Notes under the pieces: model-generated
Told to the model about the DNA's origin: nothing
The model's database searches: none
What the model saw: the letters and a program-made list of their open reading frames with translations, nothing else
Translations under genes and position numbers: made by a program
Assembly: GCA_018263435.1 (NCBI GenBank)
Contig: JAANXD010000043.1
Coordinates: 1-44,666 of the forward strand
DNA: 44,666 bases
Source: Candidatus Scalindua arabica
Lineage (GTDB): Bacteria > Planctomycetota > Brocadiia > Brocadiales > Scalinduaceae
Direction of reading: 5' to 3'
Part shown: piece after piece, positions 1 to 8,230 of the stretch
Layout: the number at the start of each line of letters is the position of its first letter
How positions within the stretch are numbered: the first letter of the stretch is position 1

Positions 1-13
1 TCTGTTGTTGTAC

Positions 14-72
14 ACACTTTCTTTCCCATTTTCTCCTCACCCTTAAGTGGGAGAAAATGGGAAAGAAAGTGT
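14..72. repeat. Perfect 23-bp inverted repeat (large hairpin)
   Basis: Positions 14-36 are the exact reverse complement of 50-72, with a 13-nt spacer. Two more pairs form outside one mismatch (11-12 with 74-75). The purine/pyrimidine-biased arms have no T-run typical of a simple terminator. It abuts a pair of direct repeats and may be part of an insertion-sequence end, or a strong transcription-blocking hairpin. Confidence 0.8.
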
Positions 73-115
73 ATACGGTCTCATGAAACAAAAAGTGTAA
101 ACGATGTCATGAAAC
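66..115. repeat. Two 24-bp direct repeats, possible IS21-like end
   Basis: Positions 66-89 and 92-115 match at 21 of 24 positions with a 26-bp period. Both end in TCATGAAAC and contain AGTGTA. Repeated transposase-binding sites of this size near the tip are known for IS21-family ends, so this could be the end of an element lying left of the window. No istA or istB sequence is visible here, so the family call is a guess. Confidence 0.4.
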
Positions 116-213
116 TCGCCATTTATTTAATAAGTGCTTGCTCTGTTAGTTGTGGTTAGACTTTTATCTGCGTGTACACCTGTGTCCTATTATTTCCTCA
201 GCCACACTTCTGC

Positions 214-480
214 CTATAATGCCCGCATGAATGCCACCAGGTCTTTTTTCTGCTGAGCCGTCAGTTTAAGTCCCTGGATCAGATTAAAGAATTCCACCGT
301 ATCTTCCAGGGTCAGGCACCGCCCGTCGTGCATGTATGGAGGAAAATCCTTGATCCAGCGTAGAGTGAAGGTCTTGATCAGCCCCTCAGCACGTCCATCG
401 TAAAAGCGCTCTACCTGCAAGTCGTGTGCAAGGTTGTCAGTGTAGTATGGAGCTGGGTGACATTGTGAACATGACATTGC
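214..480 (-). pseudogene. C-terminal remnant of a planctomycete-type di-haem cytochrome c peroxidase-like protein
   Basis: The minus-strand frame carries a CSQCH haem-binding motif followed by PAPYYTDNLAHDL, a KTFTLRWIKDFPPYMHDGR segment and an EDTVEFFNL...KKDLVAFMRAL ending. This order is typical of the last quarter of bacterial di-haem peroxidase/MauG-like proteins. The intact C-terminus and stop are present. Everything upstream of the haem motif is replaced by sequence that overlaps the end of the neighbouring FecR gene in another frame. The open frame reaches 594, but residues before about 480 are not family-like. I read it as a 5'-truncated gene relic left by rearrangement. Confidence 0.7.
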
Positions 481-532
481 AAAAGATAGAATATGGGAAT
501 ATGGAGTCAAGCCTGAACAAGCCAAGATTGCT

Positions 533-1265
533 CTAATCATCATCGTCGTCATCGTCACCACCACCAACCGAGCATGCACCCAGAGAATCACCATGTGCTA
601 AATGTGCATCCAAAGCAGAGGCATCTACCTCCATGGTTTTTTCAGCAGGTGTACCCGGTTTGTGGCAAATAGTTGTACCACCACCACCGCTATCATCATC
701 AGTTCCTGCTAAGGGTTTTCCATGGTGAGCCTGGTTCTGAGATGGATGTTCGTGCATGTGTCTTTCACCATTTGCATGAGTATGCCAGTGCGAATGCTGT
801 AGCACATCTCCGGTGGTCGTAGATGTTGTACCACCACTCTTCAATGTAGTCGGCTTTCCCGTTTCACGATCCATTACAACTACAATCCCGGAGGTAAGGA
901 CTACATCTGTCCGGTAACCGGCCACGCTGCCATTAGCACTGGTCGTAACGGTAAACTCTGTACCCCGTACGCCTACGATTGCACTCGGTGTAACAACCTC
1001 AAATTTAGACCCTGACGTAACCTGAGCATCTATAGTACCGTTGTCCTGTACCTTTATTATGCTGTACAGGGTACCATCAGCAAGCTGGACTGATTGTATG
1101 AGGATACATCCATAGCTTCCTGAACCATTTGTTACTGTAACCGTGCTCCCATCAGCAAAGTTCATTTCATCGTTTACACTGCTAATAGTTCTCTGTGCAG
1201 TGGTTCCATCTGGTGGTATCTCCTGTAAGTTTTTATCCTGTACAGTACCAACACTTGTTATCTCT
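533..1265 (-). pseudogene. FecR-domain 3' part of an intron-split prepilin/FecR gene
   Basis: The minus frame is open from the intron edge (about 1265) to the stop at 533; an internal ATG at 1165 could start a 210-aa piece. A FecR-type segment with KFEVVTPSAIVGVRGTEFTV is followed by a His-rich stretch (HSHWHTHANGERHMHEH). Next comes a small Cys/His module (ICHKPG ... AHLAHGDSLGAC) and a tail of seven aspartates. FecR domains usually sit in envelope or extracellular proteins; the His/Asp-rich tail suggests metal binding (inference). The residues upstream of 1165 read through without a stop to the intron and continue in frame with the prepilin-like part beyond it (3289-3593). Because the intron lies on the opposite strand, the gene is presumably dead. 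Confidence 0.75.
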
Positions 1266-1771
1266 GTGGCGCCCGGTACGCCATGAGGCGTACATATGTC
1301 AGTTGGTGAAACTCCAACCCGTCAATTGATCGTTCGGACGGTAGCCAAAGAAACGGTAAGTTTCGTGGGAGGGCGTAATCAGCGATGAGTGCGTTCAAGT
1401 TCCCTGTAAGCGAACAGACAGACCGTAGCGAAAGCGAACACGCTGGCTTCGTTACACCAATGCGATTGGTGAGCCTCCCGGATTAGGTGAAACCTGTAAC
1501 TGCATACGAAGGAAAACGGTACAAAGGTATGTGGGATCGTCGGAGTTATGAGTGATGGTATGTTTGTAAACGGTATATGTATGAACATGGGAGGTCTCAT
1601 TATTCAGGTTGATGACCGTAGCGCAATACTATAAGGCTTGCCGAAAAGTACTGTGGAATAATGAGAAGTCGGAGATGCCCATAGTAGTGCTGATTGTGAA
1701 GACAACATAACTTTACAGGAGCGAAGGGGCATTGCTTCAGTGAGTGTTTATAAAGAGAAGAGGATATTGTA

Positions 1772-3103
1772 TTGGGAGACCTACAAACAAGACCTAAATC
1801 GCAAATGGGCGATGAGGAACGAGTCCGAGATTTTCAGCGTAAACTATATCAAAAAGCCAAGCAGGAGGAAACATTTCGTTTCTATGTATTGTATGACAAG
1901 GTGAGACTGCCACATTTTCTAAGAGAGTCCTACAAGCGTTGTAAAGCCAATAGAGGAAGCGCCGGAGTAGATGGTATGACATTTAAGGATGTGGAAATGT
2001 ACGGGACAGACAAGTTTCTAACTGAAATAGTAGAGGAGCTTGAGAACAAAACCTACAAACCACAGCCGGTATTGAGAGTATATATACCCAAAGCCGACGG
2101 CAAAACTCGTCCGCTTGGTATTCCGGTGATAAAAGACAGGATAATACAGATGGCGGTAAAGCTTGTAATAGAACCGATCTTTGAAGCGGATTTTGAAGAG
2201 AGTTCCTATGGATTCCGCCCGCGTCGTTCAGCGGGTGATGCCGTGAGGCAAATTAAGCAAAAGCTGCAAGAAGGTAAGTGTGAGGTGTTTGATGCAGATT
2301 TAAGCGCATATTTTGACACAATTCCGCACAAGGAATTACTCCAATTAGTTGGTAAGAGAATAAGCGACAAGAACGTATTGCACCTTATAAAGATGTGGCT
2401 GAAAGCCCCAGTGATGGACAATGGCAGGCTTACAGGTGGGAAGAAAAACAAGCTTGGAACACCGCAGGGTGGAGTGATTTCACCGTTATTAGCAAATATT
2501 TATCTTCATGAGTTCGATAAAGCAGTAAATAGAGAGAAAGGTGTATTCTGTCAGTGTGGAATAAAGATTATTCGTTATGCCGATGATTGGGTATTGATGG
2601 CAAAGCGAATACCGCAGAGTGCGCTTGACTACCTTAATAACTTGCTAAAGAGTATGAAGCTGAAACTTAACGAGGATAAGAGTAAAATTGTAAACGCCTT
2701 AGAAGAGAGCTTTGATTTTCTTGGTCATACTTTCAGATTAGACGATGATGTGTTTGGTAGAAGGAAGAGGAAATACTGGAATGTAGAGCCAAGCAGTAGG
2801 TCGCAAATGAAAGCTCGTGACAAGATAAGAGAATATCTGAGGTATAATGGACATAAACCTCCGCAAGATGTAGCTAATGATTTGAATACAATAACAAGAG
2901 GATGGATAAATTACTTTTCAACAAAAGGAGTAACTTATCCTGGTAAGGCGAAGAGAAACCTTAGATATTATCTCAGAGGGAAATTGATGAGATATTATAA
3001 AAGGAAAAGTCAACGCAAGTGCAAGCTCTATAATCAAGGAGCCTTTATGGTCTTAGTCAGTAGATACGGACTAATTGACCCCACGAAATATGCGTTTGGT
3101 TGA
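1772..3103 (+). CDS. ltrA: Group II intron reverse transcriptase/maturase
   Basis: This 443-aa protein copies and helps splice its host intron. An N-terminal RT-0/RT-1 region (RANRGSAGVDGMTF-like, here KANRGSAGVDGMTF) is followed by the RT palm with YADDW around residues 269-273. GTPQGGVISPLLANIYLHEFD is the RT motif just before it. The C-terminal half carries the X/maturase signature TRGWINYF. The protein stops soon after, with no HNH endonuclease domain, so it is an endonuclease-minus type. No frameshift is seen, so the element may still be active. It sits between the intron's 5' domains and domain V, the normal position for an intron-encoded protein. Confidence 0.95.
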   Translation: MGDLQTRPKSQMGDEERVRDFQRKLYQKAKQEETFRFYVLYDKVRLPHFLRESYKRCKANRGSAGVDGMTFKDVEMYGTDKFLTEIVEELENKTYKPQPVLRVYIPKADGKTRPLGIPVIKDRIIQMAVKLVIEPIFEADFEESSYGFRPRRSAGDAVRQIKQKLQEGKCEVFDADLSAYFDTIPHKELLQLVGKRISDKNVLHLIKMWLKAPVMDNGRLTGGKKNKLGTPQGGVISPLLANIYLHEFDKAVNREKGVFCQCGIKIIRYADDWVLMAKRIPQSALDYLNNLLKSMKLKLNEDKSKIVNALEESFDFLGHTFRLDDDVFGRRKRKYWNVEPSSRSQMKARDKIREYLRYNGHKPPQDVANDLNTITRGWINYFSTKGVTYPGKAKRNLRYYLRGKLMRYYKRKSQRKCKLYNQGAFMVLVSRYGLIDPTKYAFG

Positions 3104-3136
3104 CGATCTGCGAATGCTTGAGATGAAAACTGTCGG

Positions 3137-3173
3137 AAAGCCGTGTGCGGGAAAACCGCATGCACGGTTTGAC
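3137..3173 (+). ncRNA. Group II intron domain V
   Basis: This short hairpin has the catalytic AGC triad (3139-3141), a lower stem AGCCGTG paired with CACGGTT, and a GAAA-type loop. It lies just downstream of the maturase stop, as expected for the catalytic core. A domain VI candidate follows at about 3250-3288, but its bulged adenosine cannot be fixed by eye. Confidence 0.85.
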
Positions 3174-3288
3174 GAGGGGGAGTTGGTAATTTGGTATGGT
3201 TGTTATATTGTGACACTCACAGACGAAAGGGTGAGAAACAGTGAACACAAACTTCAACCTGTAGCTACTGCGCCAGTTCTCTACTCTA

Positions 3289-3593
3289 CTGGAAAATGAG
3301 CTTGTTGAACAGTTTCCTCCTCTGTGGCGTGGACAGCCAATGGCAAGTTCATCAGTGTCATAAGGGCCGTTTCTTGCTACATAGTATGGATCATAACTTG
3401 CAAAGTTGCCGGTACTGGTTGTATCTTGATCATCAGGGCATACAAACGTAGATTTATTATTTATGTAGCCGGCAAAGTCTGTAGAAAGAGGATAGAGATC
3501 ATCACCATCGTCAGGGTAACCATCATCGGGGAAGGACATGTAATCGTTATAGAGCAGACGCATAAACTCCATTCTGGAGAAGGGTGAAGCCAT
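3289..3593 (-). pseudogene. Prepilin-like 5' part of the intron-split gene, N-terminus missing
   Basis: The minus frame encodes a segment (YINNKSTFVCPDDQDT ... SYDPYYVAR ... ELAIGCPRHRGG) that looks like the C-terminal half of planctomycete prepilin or pseudopilin-like proteins. It continues in frame across the intron into the FecR part (533-1265). The hydrophobic methylated pilin helix that should open such a protein is absent. The frame begins abruptly near 3593, beside the transposase region, so the 5' end was probably lost there. Residues past 3288 in this frame are intron sequence. It is a double-broken envelope protein gene. Confidence 0.65.
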
Positions 3594-3626
3594 ATGTAAG
3601 GCTACATATAGTACTGATAATTATTA

Positions 3627-5373
3627 GTGTACTATAAATAGTTATTCTCCACAAATTGGTAAGTACTTGTTTTTGATGGTTTTAAGGTTACAAAAGTCTA
3701 TGAAAAGCCTTGCAAAATAGGAGTTAAATGTTATAATCCATTTCGTGTAAGATATTATATATCAAAGGATTATATCACAAACCCCCAATTGCAAGGAGGA
3801 GAAATGAGGAAGATTTACGACACCCAACTGAGGCTTGAATTCTATCAAAGTGATAGCAAAATGTCAAAGAAACTGGAAAAGATGTCAGAATTATTGCAAA
3901 AAGATAGAAGTTTTTTAGAGAAAATAGCGGAAGATTTCAAGACGCCAAAAGGGTCAGATTCTGGAGCAAAAGGAATGACTATTGAGCAGGTAGTAAGGGT
4001 ATCAATATTGAAGCAACTCTGTCGTTTGAGTTATGAGGATTTATATGATGAACTAAACGACAATATAAGTTACAGGCGTTTTGCAAAGATCCATGAAGGT
4101 CTGGTGCCGAAGAAGAGTGCATTAAGCGGGAACGTAAAGAGGATATCACCAGGTGGATTTGAAGAGATAAACAAGATTATGGTAAAGGTTGCGATAGAGT
4201 TGGGTGTAGAAAGTGGCAAGAGGGTGAGAATGGATTCAACAGGTGTAGAAAGCAATATTCACTATCCGACAGATGGTGAGTTATTGTGGGATTGTGTAAG
4301 GGTGATAGATCGGATAATAGAAAAAGTAATGGAAGAATACCCTGATATGGAGTTGGAGTATCACAATCATACAAAGAGGGCTAAGAAGCGTAGATACAGG
4401 ATAGTAAATACGAGTAGCAAAGAGAAGCGAGTGGAAGCGTATAAGGATTTGTTGAAGGTATCAAGGGCGACAGCGAAATACAGTGAGTCTTGCATCGGAG
4501 AGTTAAAGGGGAAAGCCCGAGAAGGCTTTATAGAGGCAGTAGTATACAAAGATGAACTGGAAGGATATTTAGCGTCTCTGATAGTTATAATAAACCAGGC
4601 AGAGCGTAGGGTATTAAACGATGAGAAGGTAGAATCAAAGGATAAATTGGTATCAATATTTGAGACACATACAGATATATTGACTAAGGGCAAGAGGAAG
4701 ACGGTATTTGGCCATAAGATACAACTAAGCGGTGGAGAGAGCAATATGATATTGGATTGTGTAATAGAGCGAGGTAATGGAAGTGATGCGGAATATTTTC
4801 AAAAAGGTATAGATAGACTTGAAGCAAAGTATGAAATTCTCCCTGAAGAGATAACGACAGATGGTGGGTATGCGAGCAGTGATAATTATGAAACTGCAGT
4901 TGGTAAAGGCATTAAGCGGGTTCTGTTTACTAAGAAGTGTACGTCTAAGATAGTGGAGCTTATAAAGACATGCAGAGCATATAAGAAGTTGAAAAAGTTT
5001 AGAGCCGGAATTGAGGGTTGTATATCTGCGGCAAAGAGATCGTATGGTTTAAGCAGGTGTACGTGGAAGGGATGGCAGGGTTTTCAAAGCTATGTTTGGT
5101 TGAGTGTGTTGGCGTTTAATCTGAACATTCTGGCCGAAGCCTTACTGAAATAACGACTACAAGGAAACGACGAAAAATTATAAAAATAAGACTACGATGA
5201 TGGTATGTCTAAATTTGGATATGACTCAACTTATCTGATATGAAGATCTAAATCTTGGAGAAAACACCTGTTTTCTTTGCAGAAAAGATTGATTTTAGTG
5301 GAAGAGTGCTTTCAAATCAGATGGTGAGCAGTCTTTACACCTCAATTTTTGGATACAAACTAAATAGTACGCA
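3627..5373 (+). mobile_element. Probable ISNCY-type insertion sequence (ends tentative)
   Basis: A full-length transposase gene is flanked by imperfectly matching ends. The left stretch beginning GTGTACTATAAATAG (about 3627) resembles the reverse complement of the right stretch ending CTAAATAGTACGC (about 5373). The match includes CTCCACAAATTGG against TATCCAAAAATTGAGG and needs gaps. No target duplication is evident. The element sits exactly where the prepilin/FecR gene has lost its 5' end. Confidence 0.35.
3804..5153 (+). CDS. DDE transposase, ISNCY-like
   Basis: This is a 449-aa cut-and-paste transposase. The first catalytic aspartate lies in MDSTGVESNIHYPTD (about residue 143). The second lies in TTDGGYASSDNYE (about 352) and the glutamate in RAGIEGCISAAKRSYG (about 404), giving a complete DDE triad. 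The N-terminal region (MTIEQVVRVSILKQLCRLSYEDLYDEL) is the usual fold-back domain of IS5/ISNCY-like enzymes. I place the start at the ATG at 3804 because AAGGAGGA lies eight bases upstream; a TTG at 3789 in the same frame lacks such a site. The gene is intact. Family assignment between ISNCY and IS5/IS1182-like groups is from motif style only. Confidence 0.85.
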   Translation: MRKIYDTQLRLEFYQSDSKMSKKLEKMSELLQKDRSFLEKIAEDFKTPKGSDSGAKGMTIEQVVRVSILKQLCRLSYEDLYDELNDNISYRRFAKIHEGLVPKKSALSGNVKRISPGGFEEINKIMVKVAIELGVESGKRVRMDSTGVESNIHYPTDGELLWDCVRVIDRIIEKVMEEYPDMELEYHNHTKRAKKRRYRIVNTSSKEKRVEAYKDLLKVSRATAKYSESCIGELKGKAREGFIEAVVYKDELEGYLASLIVIINQAERRVLNDEKVESKDKLVSIFETHTDILTKGKRKTVFGHKIQLSGGESNMILDCVIERGNGSDAEYFQKGIDRLEAKYEILPEEITTDGGYASSDNYETAVGKGIKRVLFTKKCTSKIVELIKTCRAYKKLKKFRAGIEGCISAAKRSYGLSRCTWKGWQGFQSYVWLSVLAFNLNILAEALLK

Positions 5374-5461
5374 TGTTTTATGCGAGCCGAGTTTATGCGT
5401 AGGCTCTATAGGTCAGGCATCTTGCCTGACTATTGGCTAACACCGAGGCAAGATGCCTCGG
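5154..5461. other. Intergenic region after the transposase
   Basis: This 308-bp stretch holds the tentative right end of the insertion sequence, a short GAGCC/GGCTC hairpin near 5384, and the nested hairpins listed separately. A 61-codon open frame on the plus strand has no ribosome site or recognisable protein and I do not count it as a gene. Confidence 0.5.
5412..5461. repeat. Paired hairpins built on AGGCATCTTGCCT; possible terminator
   Basis: Positions 5412-5430 form GTCAGGCA-tct-TGCCTGAC and 5443-5461 form CCGAGGCA-aga-TGCCTCGG. The core of the second is the reverse complement of the core of the first, so either two small hairpins or one larger one can form. It ends at the stop codon of the AAA+/HD-GYP gene, where it could terminate transcription. 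Its form also fits a dispersed intergenic repeat. Confidence 0.7.
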
Positions 5462-6502
5462 CTATTTCTGATTGGTTTCGGTACTTGTTGTTTCTGTATT
5501 TTTTTTCATAAAGTCTACAAATGCTAATGCGAGTTTGGGATCGAACTGAGTTCCGGCCCCCTTTTCGATTTCCTTATAAGCCACTTCCTTTGGCAGCCCC
5601 TTTCTATAAACCCTGCTGGTTGTCATTGCGTCGTACGTATCAGCAATTGATATGATCCTGGCAACAAGATGGATTTCGTCACCTTTTAAACCGTCCGGAT
5701 ATCCCCTGCCGTCATAGCGTTCATGATGGTGTCGGACGCTCGGCATCAAGGTGCGTAACCGGGACATGAGTTCCAGGATCTTACTGCCTTTGACGACATG
5801 TGATTTTATGGTCTTAAATTCTTCATCTGTTAATTTATTTATTTTCTTGCCTGATAGGATGCCAAATCTATTAATAAAGACACTAACCAGTTCAGGAATA
5901 TCGTCTTTTCTTTCACGTAATGGAGGTATATGTATTCGAAAGACGTTAAGACGGTAATATAAATCCTCTCTGAAGTTTTTAGAATGAACTTCATCTAATA
6001 ACTCTTTATTGGTTGCAGAAATAATGCGTGCATTTGTTTTAATGAGTTTGTTTCCACCCACTCTTTCAAATACCTGTTCTTCGATTACGCGCAGGATTTT
6101 TGCCTGCATGGCAAGAGACATCTCAGTTACTTCGTCCAAAAACAGTGTACCCAGGTTTGCACGTTCAAGCTTACCTATTTGTTGTTGGATTGCTCCGGTA
6201 AATGCGCCTTTCTCGTGTCCCATTAATTCACTTTCCAGCAAATTCTCAGGAATCGCTGCGCAGTTTATAGTGCATAAGGGTTGCTTGCTTCTTGGTCCCC
6301 TATAGTGGATCGCTTTTACAACTAGTTCCTTTCCTGTACCGGTTTCTCCCTGAATAACTACCGGTACATCACTCTCCAGGACAGTCTGTATCTTTGCGAG
6401 AACATCCTTAATTTCTTTACTACTGCCAATAATTCTCCATAGTTCAGGTTCTTCTCTGAGTCTAAGCGTATTCCTGATATCTGAGGGTTTTGTTTTCTCC
6501 AT
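5462..6502 (-). CDS. Sigma54-type AAA+ domain fused in frame to a half HD-GYP domain
   Basis: This 346-aa protein has two incomplete domains. Residues 22-212 are a sigma54-activator AAA+ core with Walker A GETGTGKE (52-59), the sigma54-contacting GAFTGA loop (99-104), Walker B GTLFLDEV (118-125) and the arginine-finger region LRERKDD (195-201). From about residue 220 (KLTDEEF) it becomes the second half of an HD-GYP c-di-GMP phosphodiesterase, with HHHERYDGRGYPDG (248-261) and ADTYDAMT. Missing are the AAA+ lid with WPGNVREL, the DNA-binding helix-turn-helix, and the first HD-GYP half with the HD dyad. I infer a deletion joining two neighbouring genes, perhaps at a shared LTDEE-like sequence. 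It is open and has a purine-rich ribosome site, so a product may be made; neither activity is likely complete. Confidence 0.8.
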   Translation of the reverse strand: MEKTKPSDIRNTLRLREEPELWRIIGSSKEIKDVLAKIQTVLESDVPVVIQGETGTGKELVVKAIHYRGPRSKQPLCTINCAAIPENLLESELMGHEKGAFTGAIQQQIGKLERANLGTLFLDEVTEMSLAMQAKILRVIEEQVFERVGGNKLIKTNARIISATNKELLDEVHSKNFREDLYYRLNVFRIHIPPLRERKDDIPELVSVFINRFGILSGKKINKLTDEEFKTIKSHVVKGSKILELMSRLRTLMPSVRHHHERYDGRGYPDGLKGDEIHLVARIISIADTYDAMTTSRVYRKGLPKEVAYKEIEKGAGTQFDPKLALAFVDFMKKNTETTSTETNQK

Positions 6503-6644
6503 ACTACCTTTCCTGCCTTTACTTTTCTTGTCCTGTCTTTTGGTTTAGACAGGGATGGTTATCCAATTTCAGAGCCAGGTACAGCGTAGCCTCTGAAAGC
6601 TGGTATTGTTAACTTTATCTGCTGTACTCTTCATAGATGATTTT

Positions 6645-6747
6645 ATTAATATGGCAATTAAATACATTGCTATGTTGTCTATTTATCCGGTTGACAAATA
6701 ATGCTTTATGCCATCATCGGCAATATCTAAACAATTGCCGGGTTAAT
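6645..6747. repeat. 103-bp element with inverted ends, copy A
   Basis: The left end ATTAATATGGCAATT and right end AATTGCCGGGTTAAT are near-reverse complements. A second copy of exactly the same length lies at 44020-44122 and the two align without gaps, including TCTAAACAATTGCCGGG at the right end. Copy A lies about 140 bp upstream of the AAA+/HD-GYP chimera. It could be a miniature transposable element or a conserved regulatory or RNA module. Confidence 0.75.
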
Positions 6748-6905
6748 ATACGGTTACATTAAGTTGTCAACGGAAAATCTGCCACTTAAGTCTTTTTAAT
6801 ATTAGCCTTTAGAGATCGCATATAGATTGGGACGATTAATAATATACTTCTTGTGGCAGGTGAATAGTGTGGTGGGTAAGCTTAGAGGAGTATGAAGGCA
6901 TCCTA

Positions 6906-6933
6906 TTGACATGATTATCGTCAGGTGTATAAT
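6906..6933 (+). promoter_or_regulatory. Sigma70-like promoter for the cheR-cheB remnant
   Basis: TTGACA (6906-6911) and TATAAT (6928-6933) are both perfect consensus boxes with a 16-bp spacer, about 50 bp upstream of the cheR start at 6984. Confidence 0.7.
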
Positions 6934-6983
6934 TTTGTAAAATCCATGTAAATGATAAGAAACCCTTTCAGTCCCAAATTGTT

Positions 6984-7819
6984 ATGGAGATAACAAACGA
7001 AAATGAGAAAATCGAGTTTGACCTGCTATTACAGGCAATCTACCAGAAGTATGGCTATGATTTCAGGAATTATGCAAGGGCCTCCTTAAAGCGCCACATC
7101 CGTTACAGACTATCTCAATCAAATTCAAAACGATTTCTGAGTTGCAGCACAAATTACTTTACGATAGCAAATTCTTTGTAACATTACTTTCAGACCTTAC
7201 CATTAATGTTACTGAGATGTTCCGGGATCCATCTTTTTTCAAGGTACTCAGGGAAGTCGTGATTCCTGAACTGAAGAAACAGCCTTTTGTAAAGGTATGG
7301 CATGCCGGCTGCTCCAGTGGAGAGGAGGTTTACTCCACCGCAATTCTAATGAAGGAGGAGGGATTGTACAAGACGTCCCTGATTTATGCGACAGATGCTG
7401 ATGATGTTGTTCTTGACAAGGCCAAATTCGGAGTTTTTGCAATTGACAGGATGAAGGATTACACCACCAATTACAGGAAAGCAGGCGGGCTTGCATCTTT
7501 TGCGGATTATTATACTGCTCGATATGACAATGCAATAATGGACAATTCCTTGAAGAAAAACATTGTCTTTTCTAATCATAATCTGGTGACGGATGGTGTA
7601 TTCGGGGAAATGGATATGATAATATGCAGAAATGTGTTCATTTATTTTAATAGAGATTTACAGGATCGCGTATTTAGGCTTTTTTCTGAGAGTCTGCGCC
7701 CGGGAGGCTTTCTTTGTCTGGGTACCAAAGAAACTATAAGGTTTTCATCATTCTCGGATGACTTTGAGAATGTAGCTGATCATGAATGAATATATAGGAA
7801 AAAAGCTGACGAGTAGTAA
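6984..7819 (+). pseudogene. cheR: Broken CheR chemoreceptor methyltransferase
   Basis: CheR uses S-adenosylmethionine to methylate chemoreceptor glutamates. The N-terminal helical domain (YGYDFRNYARASLKRHIRYRLSQ) is in one frame. At the A-run 7127-7130 the homology jumps to another frame (KTISELQHKLLYDSKFFVTLLSDLTINVTEMFRDP), consistent with loss of one base. The SAM-binding motif VWHAGCSSGEEVYS and MIICRNVFIYFN follow. A TGA at 7787-7789 then cuts the usual tail, which continues as IYRKKADE to a second stop at 7819. Two independent lesions mark it as a pseudogene, although a sequencing error could explain the first. Truncated cheB follows directly. Confidence 0.8.
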
Positions 7820-7825
7820 AGGAGT

Positions 7826-8147
7826 ATGATATATCCCTGCTTACAATTCCATGTCTGTAGAAGGGGTTGTTAATTATGCGCGCCCATCTGTTGTTGTAGT
7901 TTTTGAGTCAGCGGCAGATGTTTATGGCCAAAGGCTTATTGGGATTATTCTGACGGGTGCTAATAAAGATGGCAGCCAGGGGTTGAGAAAAATAAAGGAA
8001 GCTGGCGGCCTTACTATTGTACAGTCACCGGAAACATCAGAAGTTGCGGATATGCCTGAAGCGGCAATAGCAGTTGTTAAGCCTGATCATGTATTGCCCC
8101 TCGAAAATATAGGACCTTTCCTTAGAAAACTTGAAAGTGAAGGATAA
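7826..8147 (+). pseudogene. cheB: Truncated CheB methylesterase, C-terminal third only
   Basis: From about 7836 the frame reads AYNSMSVEGVVNYARPS and then the end of a CheB catalytic domain: DVYGQRLIGIILTGANKDGSQGLRKIKEAGG ... SEVADMPEAAIAVVKPDHVLPLENIGPFL. The catalytic aspartate (ANKDG) remains. The N-terminal half with the nucleophilic serine and the histidine is absent. An ATG at 7826 with AAAGGAG upstream looks like the original start but is out of frame with the surviving part, so an internal deletion with frameshift is likely. A 98-aa open frame begins at 7851. Not expected to be active. Confidence 0.75.
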
Positions 8148-8230
8148 GAGTTGTATAATGCGCAACTTAGTACCGTAATGTAATACTCTGCCGATAGTTA
8201 TTATAGAACACATTAAACGATATAGAAAAA

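Larger units (their letters stand above)
1266..3288 (+). mobile_element. Group II intron with its own maturase gene
   Basis: The plus strand shows a 5' end resembling GTGYG (GTGGCGCCCGG at 1266) and a domain-I-like stretch (GTTGGTGAAACTCCAACC around 1302). A maturase ORF lies inside, with a recognisable domain V after it. The 3' end is placed near 3288. Removing about 2023 nt rejoins the interrupted minus-strand gene in frame (Phe-Ser-Arg-Glu-Ile-Thr). The ends could be off by a base or two, since ending one base later at CTAC creates a stop in the host gene. The intron is antisense to its host gene and so cannot be spliced from that gene's mRNA. Confidence 0.85.
6503..6983. other. Divergent intergenic region with a repeat element and a promoter
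   Basis: This 481-bp spacer separates the AAA+/HD-GYP chimera (minus) from the broken cheR (plus). It contains the 103-bp inverted-end element (6645-6747) and the sigma70-like promoter at 6906-6933. Nothing else is recognisable. Confidence 0.6.

Noticed and set aside
1379-1600. 73-codon minus-strand open frame inside the intron
   Set aside because: It overlaps the intron's structured 5' RNA domains; the residue pattern looks like noise.
3075-3299. 74-codon plus-strand open frame after the maturase
   Set aside because: It coincides with intron domains V and VI, so the sequence is explained by RNA structure.
3324-3587. 87-codon plus-strand open frame
   Set aside because: It is the antisense shadow of the prepilin-like fragment, which has family-like sequence on the minus strand.
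5255-5440. 61-codon plus-strand open frame
   Set aside because: No ribosome site, no recognisable composition, and it overlaps the tentative IS end and hairpin repeats.
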